Shown here in pieces: positions 43,305-52,899 of a stretch of DNA of 64,000 nucleotides. The notes under the pieces are model-generated. The model worked only from the letters and a program-made list of their open reading frames with translations. It was not told the origin of the DNA and made no database searches. Where the stretch lies: the NCBI GenBank assembly GCA_964607755.1, contig CAZSMC010000014.1, forward strand, positions 11,293 to 75,292, written 5' to 3'. The translations under genes were made by a program, and so were the position numbers. The stretch is from CAZSMC01 sp964607755. GTDB lineage: Bacteria; Zhuqueibacterota; Zhuqueibacteria; Residuimicrobiales; Krinioviventaceae. Positions within the stretch are counted from its first letter, which is position 1. Each line of letters opens with the position of its first letter.

Positions 43305-44813
43305 TTATACCAATGCCCTGACAACCATCTCATTCGATTCTGCGCGCCGGCCTTCCGCATCCACTGAAACCACTGTGTATTGATGGCTCTGACGATCCTC
43401 AACATGGTCTACAAATGAAAAAGGTTCTTTGGTTGTTTGCGGTTGATGCTCAACCTGTCCCACTTTTTTCTCATCGCGCCATACTTCATAGCGTTTTAGC
43501 GGGGCATTTCCGGCAAACGCTGTATGCCAGGTCAATTCGACTGCGCGCTGATCGTCCTGCTTTTTCTGATTGATCTCTATGTCGCGCGGGGCGCTCATAG
43601 GAACGCTCTCTCGCTGAAAATAATTGGTCTTGCCGTTTTTAATCCAACGGGCTTTTTCTTCGATTTCACGACGTTCCCTGGCCGTCAACCCGTCAGGTTC
43701 AATCTGCGCAGCAGCCAGGTTTTGCACAAGCTGGCATTTTTTTGGCTCGTCACTGATCTGGCCAATCCCGATAATCAGATTATTAACGCCCGGCGTGGTC
43801 AGCGAATACTGGATCAAAAGATCACTGGACAACTTTTCATCACCCACAGTACGCACAACATGTTTAGGTTCTCCTGAAAAATGTGCCCCCTTTGAGTACA
43901 TGGCGCCATCGGCAAACGTTTTCATGCCGATCACACCCATATTTTTTGCCGATGCAACCGGAATAACATTGTGCTGCATATTGAAATTCAACTGATCATT
44001 GGCGTTAATAGCCACAAGCATGCCATCGAGAATATTTTTTGAATCGCGCTGGATAAGCTCCATCATCACCGGTGGTGAATAATGACCTGAAAAACCAAGA
44101 TGATGAACCAATTTTTCTTCCTTTGGATTGAGTCCGGTGGTATTCGTGCCGTCCCGGTAATCCAGCAAAGCCGCCAGGGCACCGATTTCCTCAGCATTCG
44201 GATCCGGATTGTCCAGGCCCAGATACACAGCATCGACTTCTTCTATGTGACTGATGGAATGCAATAAAATCATATCCAGATAGGCGCCTTGCGGATAATT
44301 GCCTTTACCATCACCAAAGACCTGCGATAATGTGCGTTTTAGATCGTCCACAGCACTCGTGCCGTCGCCATTCGTTCTATTGCCCACGTTTTCGCGTTCT
44401 TTGGTCCCCTTCCCCATACGCAAGCGGGTTTTGCTGGTCAGAAAAATCGACCGGCGTAACTTTTCGTCATAATCGGATTTGCCCGGGATGAGTTTTAATT
44501 GTTGAAACGCTTTGCCGTAATTAGTTTGGCTGGGTCCGTACAAATTGGACGTGTCATAGTAATTGATGCCTTTATTAAAAGCCTTTAAAATGATCTGCAC
44601 CGGGTCTACATCTTGCGGTGTCCACTGAATAGACGCCTGGCCGCCCAGGCCCATTGTGGTGGTCGCAAAATTTAATCTGCCGAACTGCCGCGTCATTAGT
44701 GCAGGCACTTTTTGCCGTCCACAACTGATATAAGGTGCTGCAGCAATCCCGGCCGTTGACATTGCCAGGGATTTTATAAATGTGCGTCGTTTTACATCTG
44801 ATTTTTTTGACAT
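43305..44813 (-). CDS. Exported aldo/keto reductase with fibronectin-like tail
   Basis: AGGAGG ahead of the ATG at 44813 fixes the start (502 residues). A Tat-like signal (KRRTFIKSLAMSTAG) runs to a Cys (PYISC) that might be lipidated. The aldo/keto barrel shows GLGGQASIQW, KGINYYDTSNLYGPSQ with the catalytic Tyr and LILLHSISH; the Lys is in FLTSKTRLRMG. From about residue 400 a fibronectin type III-like domain follows (VELTWHTAFAGNAPLKRYEVW). Export fits a role in the periplasm on sugars; the redox partner is not known. Confidence 0.86.
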   Translation of the reverse strand: MSKKSDVKRRTFIKSLAMSTAGIAAAPYISCGRQKVPALMTRQFGRLNFATTTMGLGGQASIQWTPQDVDPVQIILKAFNKGINYYDTSNLYGPSQTNYGKAFQQLKLIPGKSDYDEKLRRSIFLTSKTRLRMGKGTKERENVGNRTNGDGTSAVDDLKRTLSQVFGDGKGNYPQGAYLDMILLHSISHIEEVDAVYLGLDNPDPNAEEIGALAALLDYRDGTNTTGLNPKEEKLVHHLGFSGHYSPPVMMELIQRDSKNILDGMLVAINANDQLNFNMQHNVIPVASAKNMGVIGMKTFADGAMYSKGAHFSGEPKHVVRTVGDEKLSSDLLIQYSLTTPGVNNLIIGIGQISDEPKKCQLVQNLAAAQIEPDGLTARERREIEEKARWIKNGKTNYFQRESVPMSAPRDIEINQKKQDDQRAVELTWHTAFAGNAPLKRYEVWRDEKKVGQVEHQPQTTKEPFSFVDHVEDRQSHQYTVVSVDAEGRRAESNEMVVRALV

Positions 44814-44994
44814 ATCGACCTCCTGTTCATAACAGAATATGATTGTTAAAATCAAGTTGCTAAAGACTTTTACAACCTGATAGAATGAAAAATTCCCACC
44901 TTTTCATTACTTTTTCAAAAACCAGGTTGAATAAAAAAACTTTAAACGGCATAATCTTTCAGTTGCTCGAATGTATCCGCCTCTCAGGACTTGA

Positions 44995-45840
44995 ATGTAT
45001 GACAAAAAAGATTGCAATTCAACACCAATTCACTTAATTTTTGCCATGAGAAAATATGCCAAAATTTATCATCTCACTCTTTTACTCTTTTTTCAATTTA
45101 ACATTCTTTCGGCAGAATCGCCGTACGTGCTTTCAACCCAAAAAGAAATCGGATTGGCAGGCATCAGTGCGCTTAGCGGCATCGGTGCGTGGTTCGCCTG
45201 TACTAACCTTCAGCCTTTGACGTCAAATGAGATAGATCGACTCGAAAAAAACGCGATCAATCCAATCGACCGCTATGCTGTGAGCATGTCCAGCGAGAAC
45301 GCGGGACAGTGGAGCGATATTTTGGGCAGCGCGTGTTTACTATCGCCGCTCCTCACTTTGACACACCCGGAGGCTCAAAAAAACAATCTTCAGTTTGCGC
45401 TTATGTATGCCGAAACGATAACACTCACCGGCGCGCTCGTTTACCTGACAAAATGCACAGTCAAACGCCCAAGGCCCTTTGTTTTCAATCCATCTGCGCC
45501 GCAAGAACTCAAGCTAAACAAATCGGCCAGAATGTCATTTTTCTCCGGGCATACCTCACTTTCTTTTGCATCCGCGGTTTTTTTCAGCACCACATACACT
45601 GATTATTCGTCGGATAATCAGTGGAACGCAGTTGTCTGGGGCAGCGCGCTGACCACAGCTTCGCTTGTCGGCTATTTACGCATTCGAGCGGGCAAACATT
45701 ATGTAACCGACGTCATCGCCGGTGCGCTCGTTGGTTCGGCCATCGGCTATGCAGTCCCGATAATTCATCACCAGTCGGAGCCAAAAAAATCACCTTCTGA
45801 TCTTACATTGCCTATTTTCCGGATTTCAGTTCAATTTTGA
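44995..45840 (+). CDS. PAP2-family membrane or exported phosphatase
   Basis: The 281-residue protein has a hydrophobic signal near residues 22-40 and further segments. The three phosphatase motifs are visible: KCTVKRPRPF, FFSGHTSLSFA and RIRAGKHYVTDVIAG with the catalytic His. It should cleave lipid or sugar phosphates in the periplasm, for example undecaprenyl pyrophosphate. AGGA lies five bases before the ATG; an alternative start at 45046 would place the signal right at the N-terminus. Confidence 0.86.
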   Translation: MYDKKDCNSTPIHLIFAMRKYAKIYHLTLLLFFQFNILSAESPYVLSTQKEIGLAGISALSGIGAWFACTNLQPLTSNEIDRLEKNAINPIDRYAVSMSSENAGQWSDILGSACLLSPLLTLTHPEAQKNNLQFALMYAETITLTGALVYLTKCTVKRPRPFVFNPSAPQELKLNKSARMSFFSGHTSLSFASAVFFSTTYTDYSSDNQWNAVVWGSALTTASLVGYLRIRAGKHYVTDVIAGALVGSAIGYAVPIIHHQSEPKKSPSDLTLPIFRISVQF

Positions 45841-46410
45841 AATCATACAAATAAATTATTAACCAAATCTGGCAAAAGATTTCAACCCGTTTTGATTCCA
45901 GTTTATCAGGATTGAATGGATTGTATGATAAATATCCCTCAGAGTTATTACCCCTCTATCTTTTGGACAGGTGTTTACCTTATGCTGTGGCCGTCACATT
46001 AGTAGCCGAAGAAATCCCCCCCGGCAACCTTATTACCTTATCATGGTGAACCACTAATAAAAAATTCGAACCACCAGATTATGATAGGGTTTTTAATGAG
46101 GTAATGAGGTTTTCTTTTTTTTATTAATTGCTACCAAGGGGAAAGATAAAGCATAAGGTTTTTTAATAGCTTATAAATAAACATTTAAATTGGAACAATC
46201 AGATTTCATCAATGACTCAGATTTTTTAATAATCTCATTTATATAAATGAATGGAATCGATGTAATTTGTATTTGACTTTTGCTCTTTCATAAAAATCAA
46301 GTGGACACCCTCATCAAATCTATTTGGTTTTCTTTTAAATTATTTTTATAATTCAAAAGCTTTTAAACAAATGGCAGCATAATAATAGTAACAAAATTAT
46401 AGGATTTAAT
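45841..46410. other. Long intergenic region with imperfect inverted repeats
   Basis: These 570 bases hold no convincing gene. AACCTTATTACCTTAT (46026-46041) pairs with ATGAGGTAATGAGGTT (46096-46111) over 16 positions including G-U pairs. The inner sequences ACCTTATCAT and ATGATAGGGT allow a competing fold. A T-rich tract (46111-46124) follows, as after a terminator. CCTTATGCT near 45973 also recurs inverted near 46153. A 24-base element at 45862-45885 recurs at 52900. This looks like a decayed mobile or regulatory RNA element. Confidence 0.5.
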
Positions 46411-47508
46411 ATGTGGTCTCATAAAATATGTATTCTTTTTATCTCCCTCACAATTACGATTGGCGGTGCTGTAACCACCAATTGCTCGGATAACAGTACT
46501 GGCTCGGAATCAACACAAAATGATTGGCCGTTCGATCCGCCTTCTGACGAGCCGTTAGATGCGTTTGCTATGAACGAAAAGATTGGCAGAGGCCTGAATC
46601 TGGGCAACGCCCTGGAAGCGCCGAGCGAAGGCGCATGGGGCATGGTCATCAAGGATAAATATCTGAAAATTATCGCCAATGCCGGATTTAATTCGATCCG
46701 GTTGCCGGTATCCTGGTACCATCATTCTTCTGCAGATTCGGCTCACACCATCGATGAAATCTTTTTCAAGCGAGTTGATCACGTCGTTCAGGAAGCGTTG
46801 AAAAACGACCTAATTGTTGTGCTGAACAATCATCATTTTGATCCGTTGGATGAAAATCCCGGGCAGTACTGGGACTGGCAGCTCGCCTTGTGGCAGCAAA
46901 TTGCCGAACGGTATAAAAATTATCCGGATGAACTAATTTTCGAAGTCCTGAACGAACCGCATGGGAATTTTAATGCCGATAACTGGAACCGGTTAGCCAA
47001 CGAGTGCATCGACATCATCCGCGAAACCAACCCCTATCGAATTATTGTCATTGGCGGCATTCATTACAATAATTACAATTATCTGGATGAACTGGACGTG
47101 CCGGAAGATGACCGCGGCATCATCGGTACTTTTCATTATTACGATCCGTTTCATTTCACCCATCAGGGCGCAAGCTGGGTTGGCAGTGATGCTGATAATT
47201 GGCTGGGCACAACCTGGCGCGCGACAACACAACAACGGCAGGATGTGAACGAAGATATGGACATCGCCGCGGAATGGAGTCAAAATACGAATCGTCCGGT
47301 GCTGTTAGGCGAATTCGGCGCTTACAGCAAGGCTGATATGAATTCCCGCTATCTCTGGACGGATTACGTTGCCCGTTCGGCAGAAGAACGCGGTTTTTCT
47401 TGGACGTACTGGGAATTCGGTGCCGGATTTGGTGCTTACGATCGGGATAATAATGAGTGGCGAACAATGCTGCTCAAAGCGTTGAATCCGGAAACGGGGG
47501 AAAACTGA
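46411..47508 (+). CDS. GH5-family endoglucanase, exported
   Basis: The 365-residue protein has an N-terminal signal (hydrophobic 6-20) with a Cys at 25 that may be lipidated. The GH5 barrel shows GRGLNLGNALEAP, FNSIRLPVSWYHH, VVLNNHH, the acid/base E182 in EVLNEPHG and the nucleophile E301 in LLGEFGAYS. Such enzymes split beta-1,4-glucans or mannans. It is transcribed alone after the long intergenic region. Confidence 0.92.
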   Translation: MWSHKICILFISLTITIGGAVTTNCSDNSTGSESTQNDWPFDPPSDEPLDAFAMNEKIGRGLNLGNALEAPSEGAWGMVIKDKYLKIIANAGFNSIRLPVSWYHHSSADSAHTIDEIFFKRVDHVVQEALKNDLIVVLNNHHFDPLDENPGQYWDWQLALWQQIAERYKNYPDELIFEVLNEPHGNFNADNWNRLANECIDIIRETNPYRIIVIGGIHYNNYNYLDELDVPEDDRGIIGTFHYYDPFHFTHQGASWVGSDADNWLGTTWRATTQQRQDVNEDMDIAAEWSQNTNRPVLLGEFGAYSKADMNSRYLWTDYVARSAEERGFSWTYWEFGAGFGAYDRDNNEWRTMLLKALNPETGEN

Positions 47509-47664
47509 AAACTTTTTGCACAATTCAAGTCTATTTGAAATGGAATAAGATAAAATCGTTTAAAATTCCCAAGACAATTTCACTCGAAGAACGGAAAAAG
47601 GAACATGATCGAAACAGCAGTTTTTTTAATTGTAACTTTAATGACAATCAGTTAGATTTTGTCT

Positions 47665-47934
47665 ATGATTTCCGAACAAGATAAAAAAGTCATCATCGAT
47701 CTTGCTGACAAGTACAGAGTAAGACGAATTTTACTATTCGGTTCCAGTCTCAGATCGAATAAAAATTCCAACGACATCGATTTAGCTGTCGAAGGTTTGT
47801 CAGAGGATGCTTTTTTTAAATTTTATAGCGAGTTGATTTTTAATCTATCCAAACCGGTGGATTTGATCGATATTGATAAAAAATCCCGGTTCAGGGAAAT
47901 GATTGTCAAAGAAAGTATAGAATTATATGGCTGA
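47665..47934 (+). CDS. MNT-type minimal nucleotidyltransferase (second antitoxin)
   Basis: From the ATG at 47665 the protein has 89 residues. Its core is ILLFGSSLRSNKNSNDIDLAV, with the GSS loop and the two Asp of the nucleotidyltransferase site; a third strand reads KPVDLIDID. The stop overlaps the start of a HEPN-like gene, as in MNT/HEPN toxin-antitoxin pairs. It differs strongly from the mntA copy at 42949, so it is an independent module. Confidence 0.85.
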   Translation: MISEQDKKVIIDLADKYRVRRILLFGSSLRSNKNSNDIDLAVEGLSEDAFFKFYSELIFNLSKPVDLIDIDKKSRFREMIVKESIELYG

Positions 47935-48111
47935 CTTGTAAAAATTGAGTATGATCTTGACAATATTGATCGTGTATTAGCAGAAATGCCAGATCATACC
48001 GATCTTTATCAGCTTTCAACATTAGAATTAGCCGGAGTAGCCACATTGCTTCATTACTTTTATAACGGGATTGAGAATATCATAAAAAAAGAAATAGGAA
48101 ATTATTATTAA
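47927..48111 (+). pseudogene. Broken HEPN-like toxin next to the second MNT gene
   Basis: The ATG (47927-47929) overlaps the MNT stop. It gives only MADL before a TAA. In the frame two bases on, the protein continues as LVKIEYDLDNIDRVLAEMPD and ELAGVATLLHYFYNGIENII, typical of the N-terminal helices of HEPN proteins of the HI0074 kind. A single missing base after the fourth codon explains the frameshift. The reading frame then ends at GNYY, before the RNase motif, so the 3' part is also deleted. It is not functional. Confidence 0.75.
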
Positions 48112-48152
48112 TTTCAATCTCCGGTATATCAAAAATCCCCCCATTTCAATCT

Positions 48153-50033
48153 TTAGCCTTTTAATTTCCCCACCAAATACATCAACGCCTCCCGCATATA
48201 CCAGCCATGATCCTGCATGTCCTCGGTGCGTTCTATAGTGGCTTGCATCTCGGGCAGTGCCGGACGAGCTTTTTCGTCGATCACCACGAGTATTTCCGTA
48301 GCATGCAAAGCTACCCTTATATCTTCATGCGACAAGCCCTCAGCCAACACCTGAACCGCAGCGCTACATTCATCGAGATTGCACAATGCTTCGGCAGCAG
48401 TGAAACGTACAGCCGGCGACACATCGTTCAGAGAGGCTTTTAACGCTGTCAATGCAGGTTGAGCTTTTTTACCAAGCGCAGCCAGACCGGTTGCTGCCCA
48501 GTAACGCACTGCACTGTCGGGATCGGCACATCCTGCTTTTAATGCCGAAAGATGGTCAGGTCCTCTTCCGACGCGGTCGGCCATCTCAAGAATTCGTTCC
48601 AATGGGTACCGGTTCGGGTCCTGACCAACAAAAAATGGCGGCTCGCCATCGGCGCGCTCGAGCATTTGCGTTTCATGCAAAAAAGACAAATCCCGGGTTT
48701 GCAGAATCCAGTCATATAATATCGAACGCATTTCTTTTAATCGATCTTGAAATTCATCTTGTCCGGCAAGATTTTTCAATTCCCAGGGATCCTCTTTTGT
48801 ATCATACAACTCTTCAACCGGTTTTGACGGTTGCATGAGCCAGGTTTCCGGGCCGGATAATTGTCCGGCTTTGTGCAAGCGTCGCAGCTCCTGGCGAATC
48901 GGTGTGCGCTCGGAATAAAAGCTTCGCTGCATACGCGGCCGGTGCGGCAGGAAATTACGAATATACTGATATCGTCCATCATGCAACGTCCGGCTGCATT
49001 CTAAAACCTCGTCAACCCGGTCACGGATGGCCACGATATGTTGGCGGGGCGTAGCGTCAAAGTGTCCCAAAAACGGTCGACCTTGTGCAATATTCGGCGT
49101 CTCAATATTGGCAAGACTTAAAACTGTCGGTCCGAAATCGGCAAAACTGACGAGCCGGTCGGTGTTCTCACCAGACTTTGCCGGAGCCAAATGCTGATAC
49201 TTTTCCGGGAAACGAATGATCAGTGCCACTTTGATGCCGGTATCGTGCAGCCAGCGTTTGCCGCGTGGTAAGCCGTCTCCATGGTCAGAGTAAAAGAACA
49301 CAATCGTATCTTCGGCCAGGCCATCTTTTTCGAGCTGATCGAGAATATTCTGCACCTGCTGATCCATTCGTGTCACTTGCGTGTAAAAAGCCGTCATATT
49401 AATTCTAACGGTTTCGGTGTCCGGATAAAAAGGCGGCAGTGGAGTGTTGTCCGGGTCATATTGCCTGGATGCCGGTAGCTCCTGATTCACTTTCTGAAGT
49501 TCGTCCTTGCCATAACGCGTCCGGCTCTGATGCGTGGTCATAAAATTGAACACACTAAAAAACGGTTTGTCCTTCGGACGCTTACGCCAGTGCGCGGTTT
49601 CACTGGATTCGTCCCAGGCAGCATCCGGAGTCGAAAAATTGTAATCTTCTTTGACATTATTGCTGCAATAATAGCCATTTTTCCGCAGATATTCTGTAAA
49701 ACACTTTATGGAATCCGGTTTCGGCACCACGCCCCGCAAATGTTGGGTACCAAGCGTGCTGGCAAAGATGCCGGTAATCAGGCTGGAACGTGCTGGTGTG
49801 CACAGCGGAGCAGTGGCATAGGCATTGTCATACCGAACGCCCTCTCTGGCCAGCCGGTCCAGATTCGGCGTGATAGCGGCATCATCACCATAACATCCCA
49901 AATGCGGACTCATGTCCTCGCACGTAATCCACAGAATATTTGGTTGTTCGTTTTTTTGTTGTTCGCACGATAGTGACAGAATGGCTGAACCTGTCAATAG
50001 GCCTGCTGTTTTTAAAAACTCACGTCGTTTCAT
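48153..50033 (-). CDS. Secreted sulfatase with HEAT-like repeats, possible lipoprotein
   Basis: AGGAG ahead of the ATG at 50033 fixes the start (626 residues). The signal is Tat-like (MKRREFLKTAGLL) and ends with LSLSC, a lipobox, so the enzyme may be membrane-anchored. The formylglycine Cys is C78 in CTPARSSLITG; the metal site includes TCEDMSPHLG and FFYSDHGDGLPRGK. The last 130 residues are HEAT-like repeats (DSAVRYWAATGLAALG, SPAVRFTAAEALCNL, DIRVALHATEIL). It follows the methyltransferase and DUF1028 genes in one operon. Confidence 0.92.
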   Translation of the reverse strand: MKRREFLKTAGLLTGSAILSLSCEQQKNEQPNILWITCEDMSPHLGCYGDDAAITPNLDRLAREGVRYDNAYATAPLCTPARSSLITGIFASTLGTQHLRGVVPKPDSIKCFTEYLRKNGYYCSNNVKEDYNFSTPDAAWDESSETAHWRKRPKDKPFFSVFNFMTTHQSRTRYGKDELQKVNQELPASRQYDPDNTPLPPFYPDTETVRINMTAFYTQVTRMDQQVQNILDQLEKDGLAEDTIVFFYSDHGDGLPRGKRWLHDTGIKVALIIRFPEKYQHLAPAKSGENTDRLVSFADFGPTVLSLANIETPNIAQGRPFLGHFDATPRQHIVAIRDRVDEVLECSRTLHDGRYQYIRNFLPHRPRMQRSFYSERTPIRQELRRLHKAGQLSGPETWLMQPSKPVEELYDTKEDPWELKNLAGQDEFQDRLKEMRSILYDWILQTRDLSFLHETQMLERADGEPPFFVGQDPNRYPLERILEMADRVGRGPDHLSALKAGCADPDSAVRYWAATGLAALGKKAQPALTALKASLNDVSPAVRFTAAEALCNLDECSAAVQVLAEGLSHEDIRVALHATEILVVIDEKARPALPEMQATIERTEDMQDHGWYMREALMYLVGKLKG

Positions 50034-50086
50034 TCTTCCACTCCTTTTGTTCAACGGACTGTTTTAATCAAAATTTTCACAAAATA

Positions 50087-50695
50087 TCAATCATGGTGTT
50101 TTTCTTTCCTGGCGATAATCTGTACCACAGCAGCCTTGCCGGTGTGATGGATTCCCTCGCGAATATTCCGGACAAGGTCTTTGGCATGTAAAAATGACAA
50201 TCCGTTCAACTCTTTTTTTGCGGAATTTAAATCGATCAGTAAATCACGGTTGGGCGGACCGCCGGTGTTGTATTGCAATTGTTTTTCGGAAAAAGCTTCC
50301 ATTAAAAAAATGCCATTTGGAGCAAGACCGGCTACGCAGCGTTGAAAAACCTCGTGTCGAGCTTCCATTGGCAAGTGACAAAATATAGAAACAATGCCTT
50401 GCCACTGCCACTCATCTATGGGCCAATCAACAAGGTCAGCCTGGATTGTGTTTATTTTGACATTTTCACTCTCAGCCAAATCCCGGGCCTTGCTCAAACC
50501 AACACGTGACGTGTCGATTGCGGTCACGTCGTAGCCCTGTTGGGCCAGATAAACGGCATTGCGGCCTTCACCTTCGGCCAGACACAACACCCGGCCTTTG
50601 GGAATGTGATGGACATTCTCAGCAAGAAATGAATTCGGTTCTGTGCCGTAAACGTATTCCGGCCGGTCATAGCGGTCATCCCAAAATGTTCGCAT
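50087..50695 (-). CDS. TehB-like SAM-dependent methyltransferase
   Basis: The 202-residue protein begins FWDDRYDRPEYVYGTEPNSFL, a known opening of TehB-like methyltransferases, and has VLCLAEGEGRNAVYLAQQGY as SAM loop and VTAIDTSRVGL as strand 2. A region with SIFCHLP follows. Some relatives act on tellurite or thiopurines, so a detoxification role is possible but not shown. It lies 9 bases after DUF1028 and upstream of the sulfatase. Confidence 0.85.
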   Translation of the reverse strand: MRTFWDDRYDRPEYVYGTEPNSFLAENVHHIPKGRVLCLAEGEGRNAVYLAQQGYDVTAIDTSRVGLSKARDLAESENVKINTIQADLVDWPIDEWQWQGIVSIFCHLPMEARHEVFQRCVAGLAPNGIFLMEAFSEKQLQYNTGGPPNRDLLIDLNSAKKELNGLSFLHAKDLVRNIREGIHHTGKAAVVQIIARKEKHHD

Positions 50696-50704
50696 GATCT
50701 TTCC

Positions 50705-51703
50705 TCATTTCTCGCCGACAATATCGTCAAATTCGGGATGATCGCGAAGCGATTCCAGATCGTCATCCTTACGTGCCTGATGACGCAATTTTGGATTCAA
50801 CTGACACGCTTTTCTCAACGCTTGTATAGCTTTTTCATGTTGATCTGCGGCAGCCCGAATCACAGCAAGGTCATATTGCACTTCCGCGTAATCCGGATCC
50901 AGTTCAGCAGCACGCTCCATCGGTGGCAATGCTTTTTCAGCTTTGCCCCTGGTGAACAGCGTCCAGGCTTCGTTCCAGGCGTAATTCAATTGAGCTATTT
51001 TCAACAGCCGTCCAAGTTCTTCAAATGGCTTTTTGTGATCATCCACTCGAATATCAATGGCCCGGTCCGTGTAACCGCCATAGCCGCTATTTTCTTTGAC
51101 CACCAAAAGCGCAGCAGACTGCTTGCCGCGGGAATCTCCACCTTTTGCCTCACCAGCTAACAGCGCCTTGTAAAGACGTTCAGACAAGGTTCCGCTGGTG
51201 TTCACGAACGTGCTTTCCATAGCCGTAACCACTGCTTCACCGGTGAGAATGTTCCCCTGGCAGGCATAGTTTTCTCCGGTTCTGCCCCCGGCCCAGGGCA
51301 GGCACTCATCGCCAGTAAAAGTAACCGACTGGCCGTCAGCCGCGACAATGCCAAATTGCCGGCGCTGGGGATGAGTGTCCTCCCGCAGCAAAATATCCCG
51401 GACCTCTTCGGGCGTGGCACCTTTTTCCAGTAAATCAAGTCCCTGCCAGCCGAACGATGTATTGGCAAAAGATTGTGTCGCCACAGCACCGATATTCGCT
51501 TCTGCCCAGGGCACGACTGTGCCAACGGCAAAAAATCGCGACGCCACCGCGATGCCCAGTTCGCCGGTTTCCGGATCCCGACCCACTATTGAAAAAGTGG
51601 CTACTGTTTTGTTTCCGTCCTCGCACGTAGCAGAAAGAGAGATACTCTGAAATGCAAGCAGTACGATTAACAAAAATCCAAAAAACTTAACTTGTACGCT
51701 CAT
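50705..51703 (-). CDS. Exported DUF1028 protein with TPR-like tail
   Basis: The 332-residue protein has a Sec signal (1-25). The DUF1028 part reads ATFSIVGRDPETGELGIAVAS, AEANIGAVATQSFAN, GRTGENYACQGNIL and GGDSRGKQSAALLVV, the pattern of an N-terminal-nucleophile-like fold. From about residue 235 two TPR-like repeats follow (KALPPMERAAELDPDYAEVQ, KAIQALRKACQLNPK). Function is unknown; it is often exported and close to sugar genes. First gene of the 51703-48153 operon. Confidence 0.88.
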   Translation of the reverse strand: MSVQVKFFGFLLIVLLAFQSISLSATCEDGNKTVATFSIVGRDPETGELGIAVASRFFAVGTVVPWAEANIGAVATQSFANTSFGWQGLDLLEKGATPEEVRDILLREDTHPQRRQFGIVAADGQSVTFTGDECLPWAGGRTGENYACQGNILTGEAVVTAMESTFVNTSGTLSERLYKALLAGEAKGGDSRGKQSAALLVVKENSGYGGYTDRAIDIRVDDHKKPFEELGRLLKIAQLNYAWNEAWTLFTRGKAEKALPPMERAAELDPDYAEVQYDLAVIRAAADQHEKAIQALRKACQLNPKLRHQARKDDDLESLRDHPEFDDIVGEK

Positions 51704-51782
51704 TCTTTTTCCTTTTTAATCAAAAGTTATTCGAATAGTAATGTTAAAATGTATAATCTACAATAGGAAATACAGCTAACGA

Positions 51783-52772
51783 TCATGGTTTTATCCACAT
51801 GCCGGCAGAATGGCTTTTTATTACGGCATCAATGACTCGCATATTGGCAACAGCGTCTTCGAGAGGCGTGGGAACAGGCTCGTCTTTTAAAACAGCCTGG
51901 GAAAACGCATCACCTTGCAGTTTGTACTGATTACAAACGTCAAACTTGATTTCTTCGACGTTGCCCTGCTGTTTCAGCCACAGGCGAGTCGGTTTGTCAT
52001 GTGGTGCATTAAAAGGAATGTCGATTTCAATTTGACCATCTGTGCCAAAAACAAGAACCCGTTGATAAGGTTCCAGTTGCGTTCCCACGGAAAAAGTTGC
52101 ACGACCCTGATCGAATTTCAAAATGACAGAAGTGAGAATATCGGTTTTAAATGCCGGATCAAAATCCATGTGACCAAAAACTTCGGTCGGCTCGTCATCG
52201 AAAAGGAAACGCGCCACAGAAATGGGATAGCACCCGATGTCCAGCAATCCGCCACCGCCGTATTCGGCAATATTGCGCACGTCCTCCGGATCGAAATTAT
52301 GGTAACAAAAAAATGTCTGAATCGTTTTCAAATCCCCAATCTCACCGGTCTTTACCAGGTCTTTTGCTTTTATCCATTGCGGATGGAACCGGTACATAAA
52401 AGCTTCCATCACTTTGAGATCTGGATACATTTTAGCATTCTCGGCCAATTCTGCGGCTTCGTCGGCAGAGAGCGCAATGGGTTTTTCACATAAAACATGT
52501 TTGCCGGCATGCAGCGCTCTGATGGTCCATGAAATATGCAAATGGTTTGGCAACGGATTGTAGATGGCATGAACATCTTTGTCCGTTAACAATTCATCGT
52601 ACGAGCCATAGGCCCTGGGAATGTCGAGGTTTTTGGCCGCGGCCCGGGCCCGCTTTTCTTCCCGCGAAGCAATAGCGAGTATTGAACACTTTTCACTCTG
52701 CTGCATAGCGGGAATGACTTTTACAACACCGATTTTGGCGGTGCTGAGAATGCCCCAGTTTAGCGTGTGCAT
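51783..52772 (-). CDS. Gfo/Idh/MocA-family oxidoreductase
   Basis: GAGGAG ahead of the ATG at 52772 sets the start (329 residues). The N-terminal NAD(P) domain opens with LNWGILSTAKIGVVKVIPAM, and the family signature VLCEKPIALSADEAAELAE contains the catalytic Lys. The C-terminal domain (GGGLLDIGCYPISVARFLF) is typical of dehydrogenases on sugars or inositol. It probably belongs to the sugar-use genes around it. Confidence 0.91.
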   Translation of the reverse strand: MHTLNWGILSTAKIGVVKVIPAMQQSEKCSILAIASREEKRARAAAKNLDIPRAYGSYDELLTDKDVHAIYNPLPNHLHISWTIRALHAGKHVLCEKPIALSADEAAELAENAKMYPDLKVMEAFMYRFHPQWIKAKDLVKTGEIGDLKTIQTFFCYHNFDPEDVRNIAEYGGGGLLDIGCYPISVARFLFDDEPTEVFGHMDFDPAFKTDILTSVILKFDQGRATFSVGTQLEPYQRVLVFGTDGQIEIDIPFNAPHDKPTRLWLKQQGNVEEIKFDVCNQYKLQGDAFSQAVLKDEPVPTPLEDAVANMRVIDAVIKSHSAGMWIKP

Positions 52773-52899
52773 ATAACTCCTCATCTGAAGAATTGCTTCT
52801 AAACATTGATTTGAATTTAATATAAAAAGACTTTTCGTATTTGCCAAATCTATTTGCAAATGAGCAACATTTTATTAGCATCTTACAAGTTAATTTTTG

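Noticed and set aside
46060..46085. T-loop-like GGTTCGAATT on the minus strand, possible tRNA
   Set aside because: No acceptor stem, anticodon arm or CCA end can be built around it; the bases belong to the inverted-repeat region.
47509..47664. Further small gene between the endoglucanase and the MNT gene
   Set aside because: The frame there starts inside the endoglucanase in another frame and has no family features.
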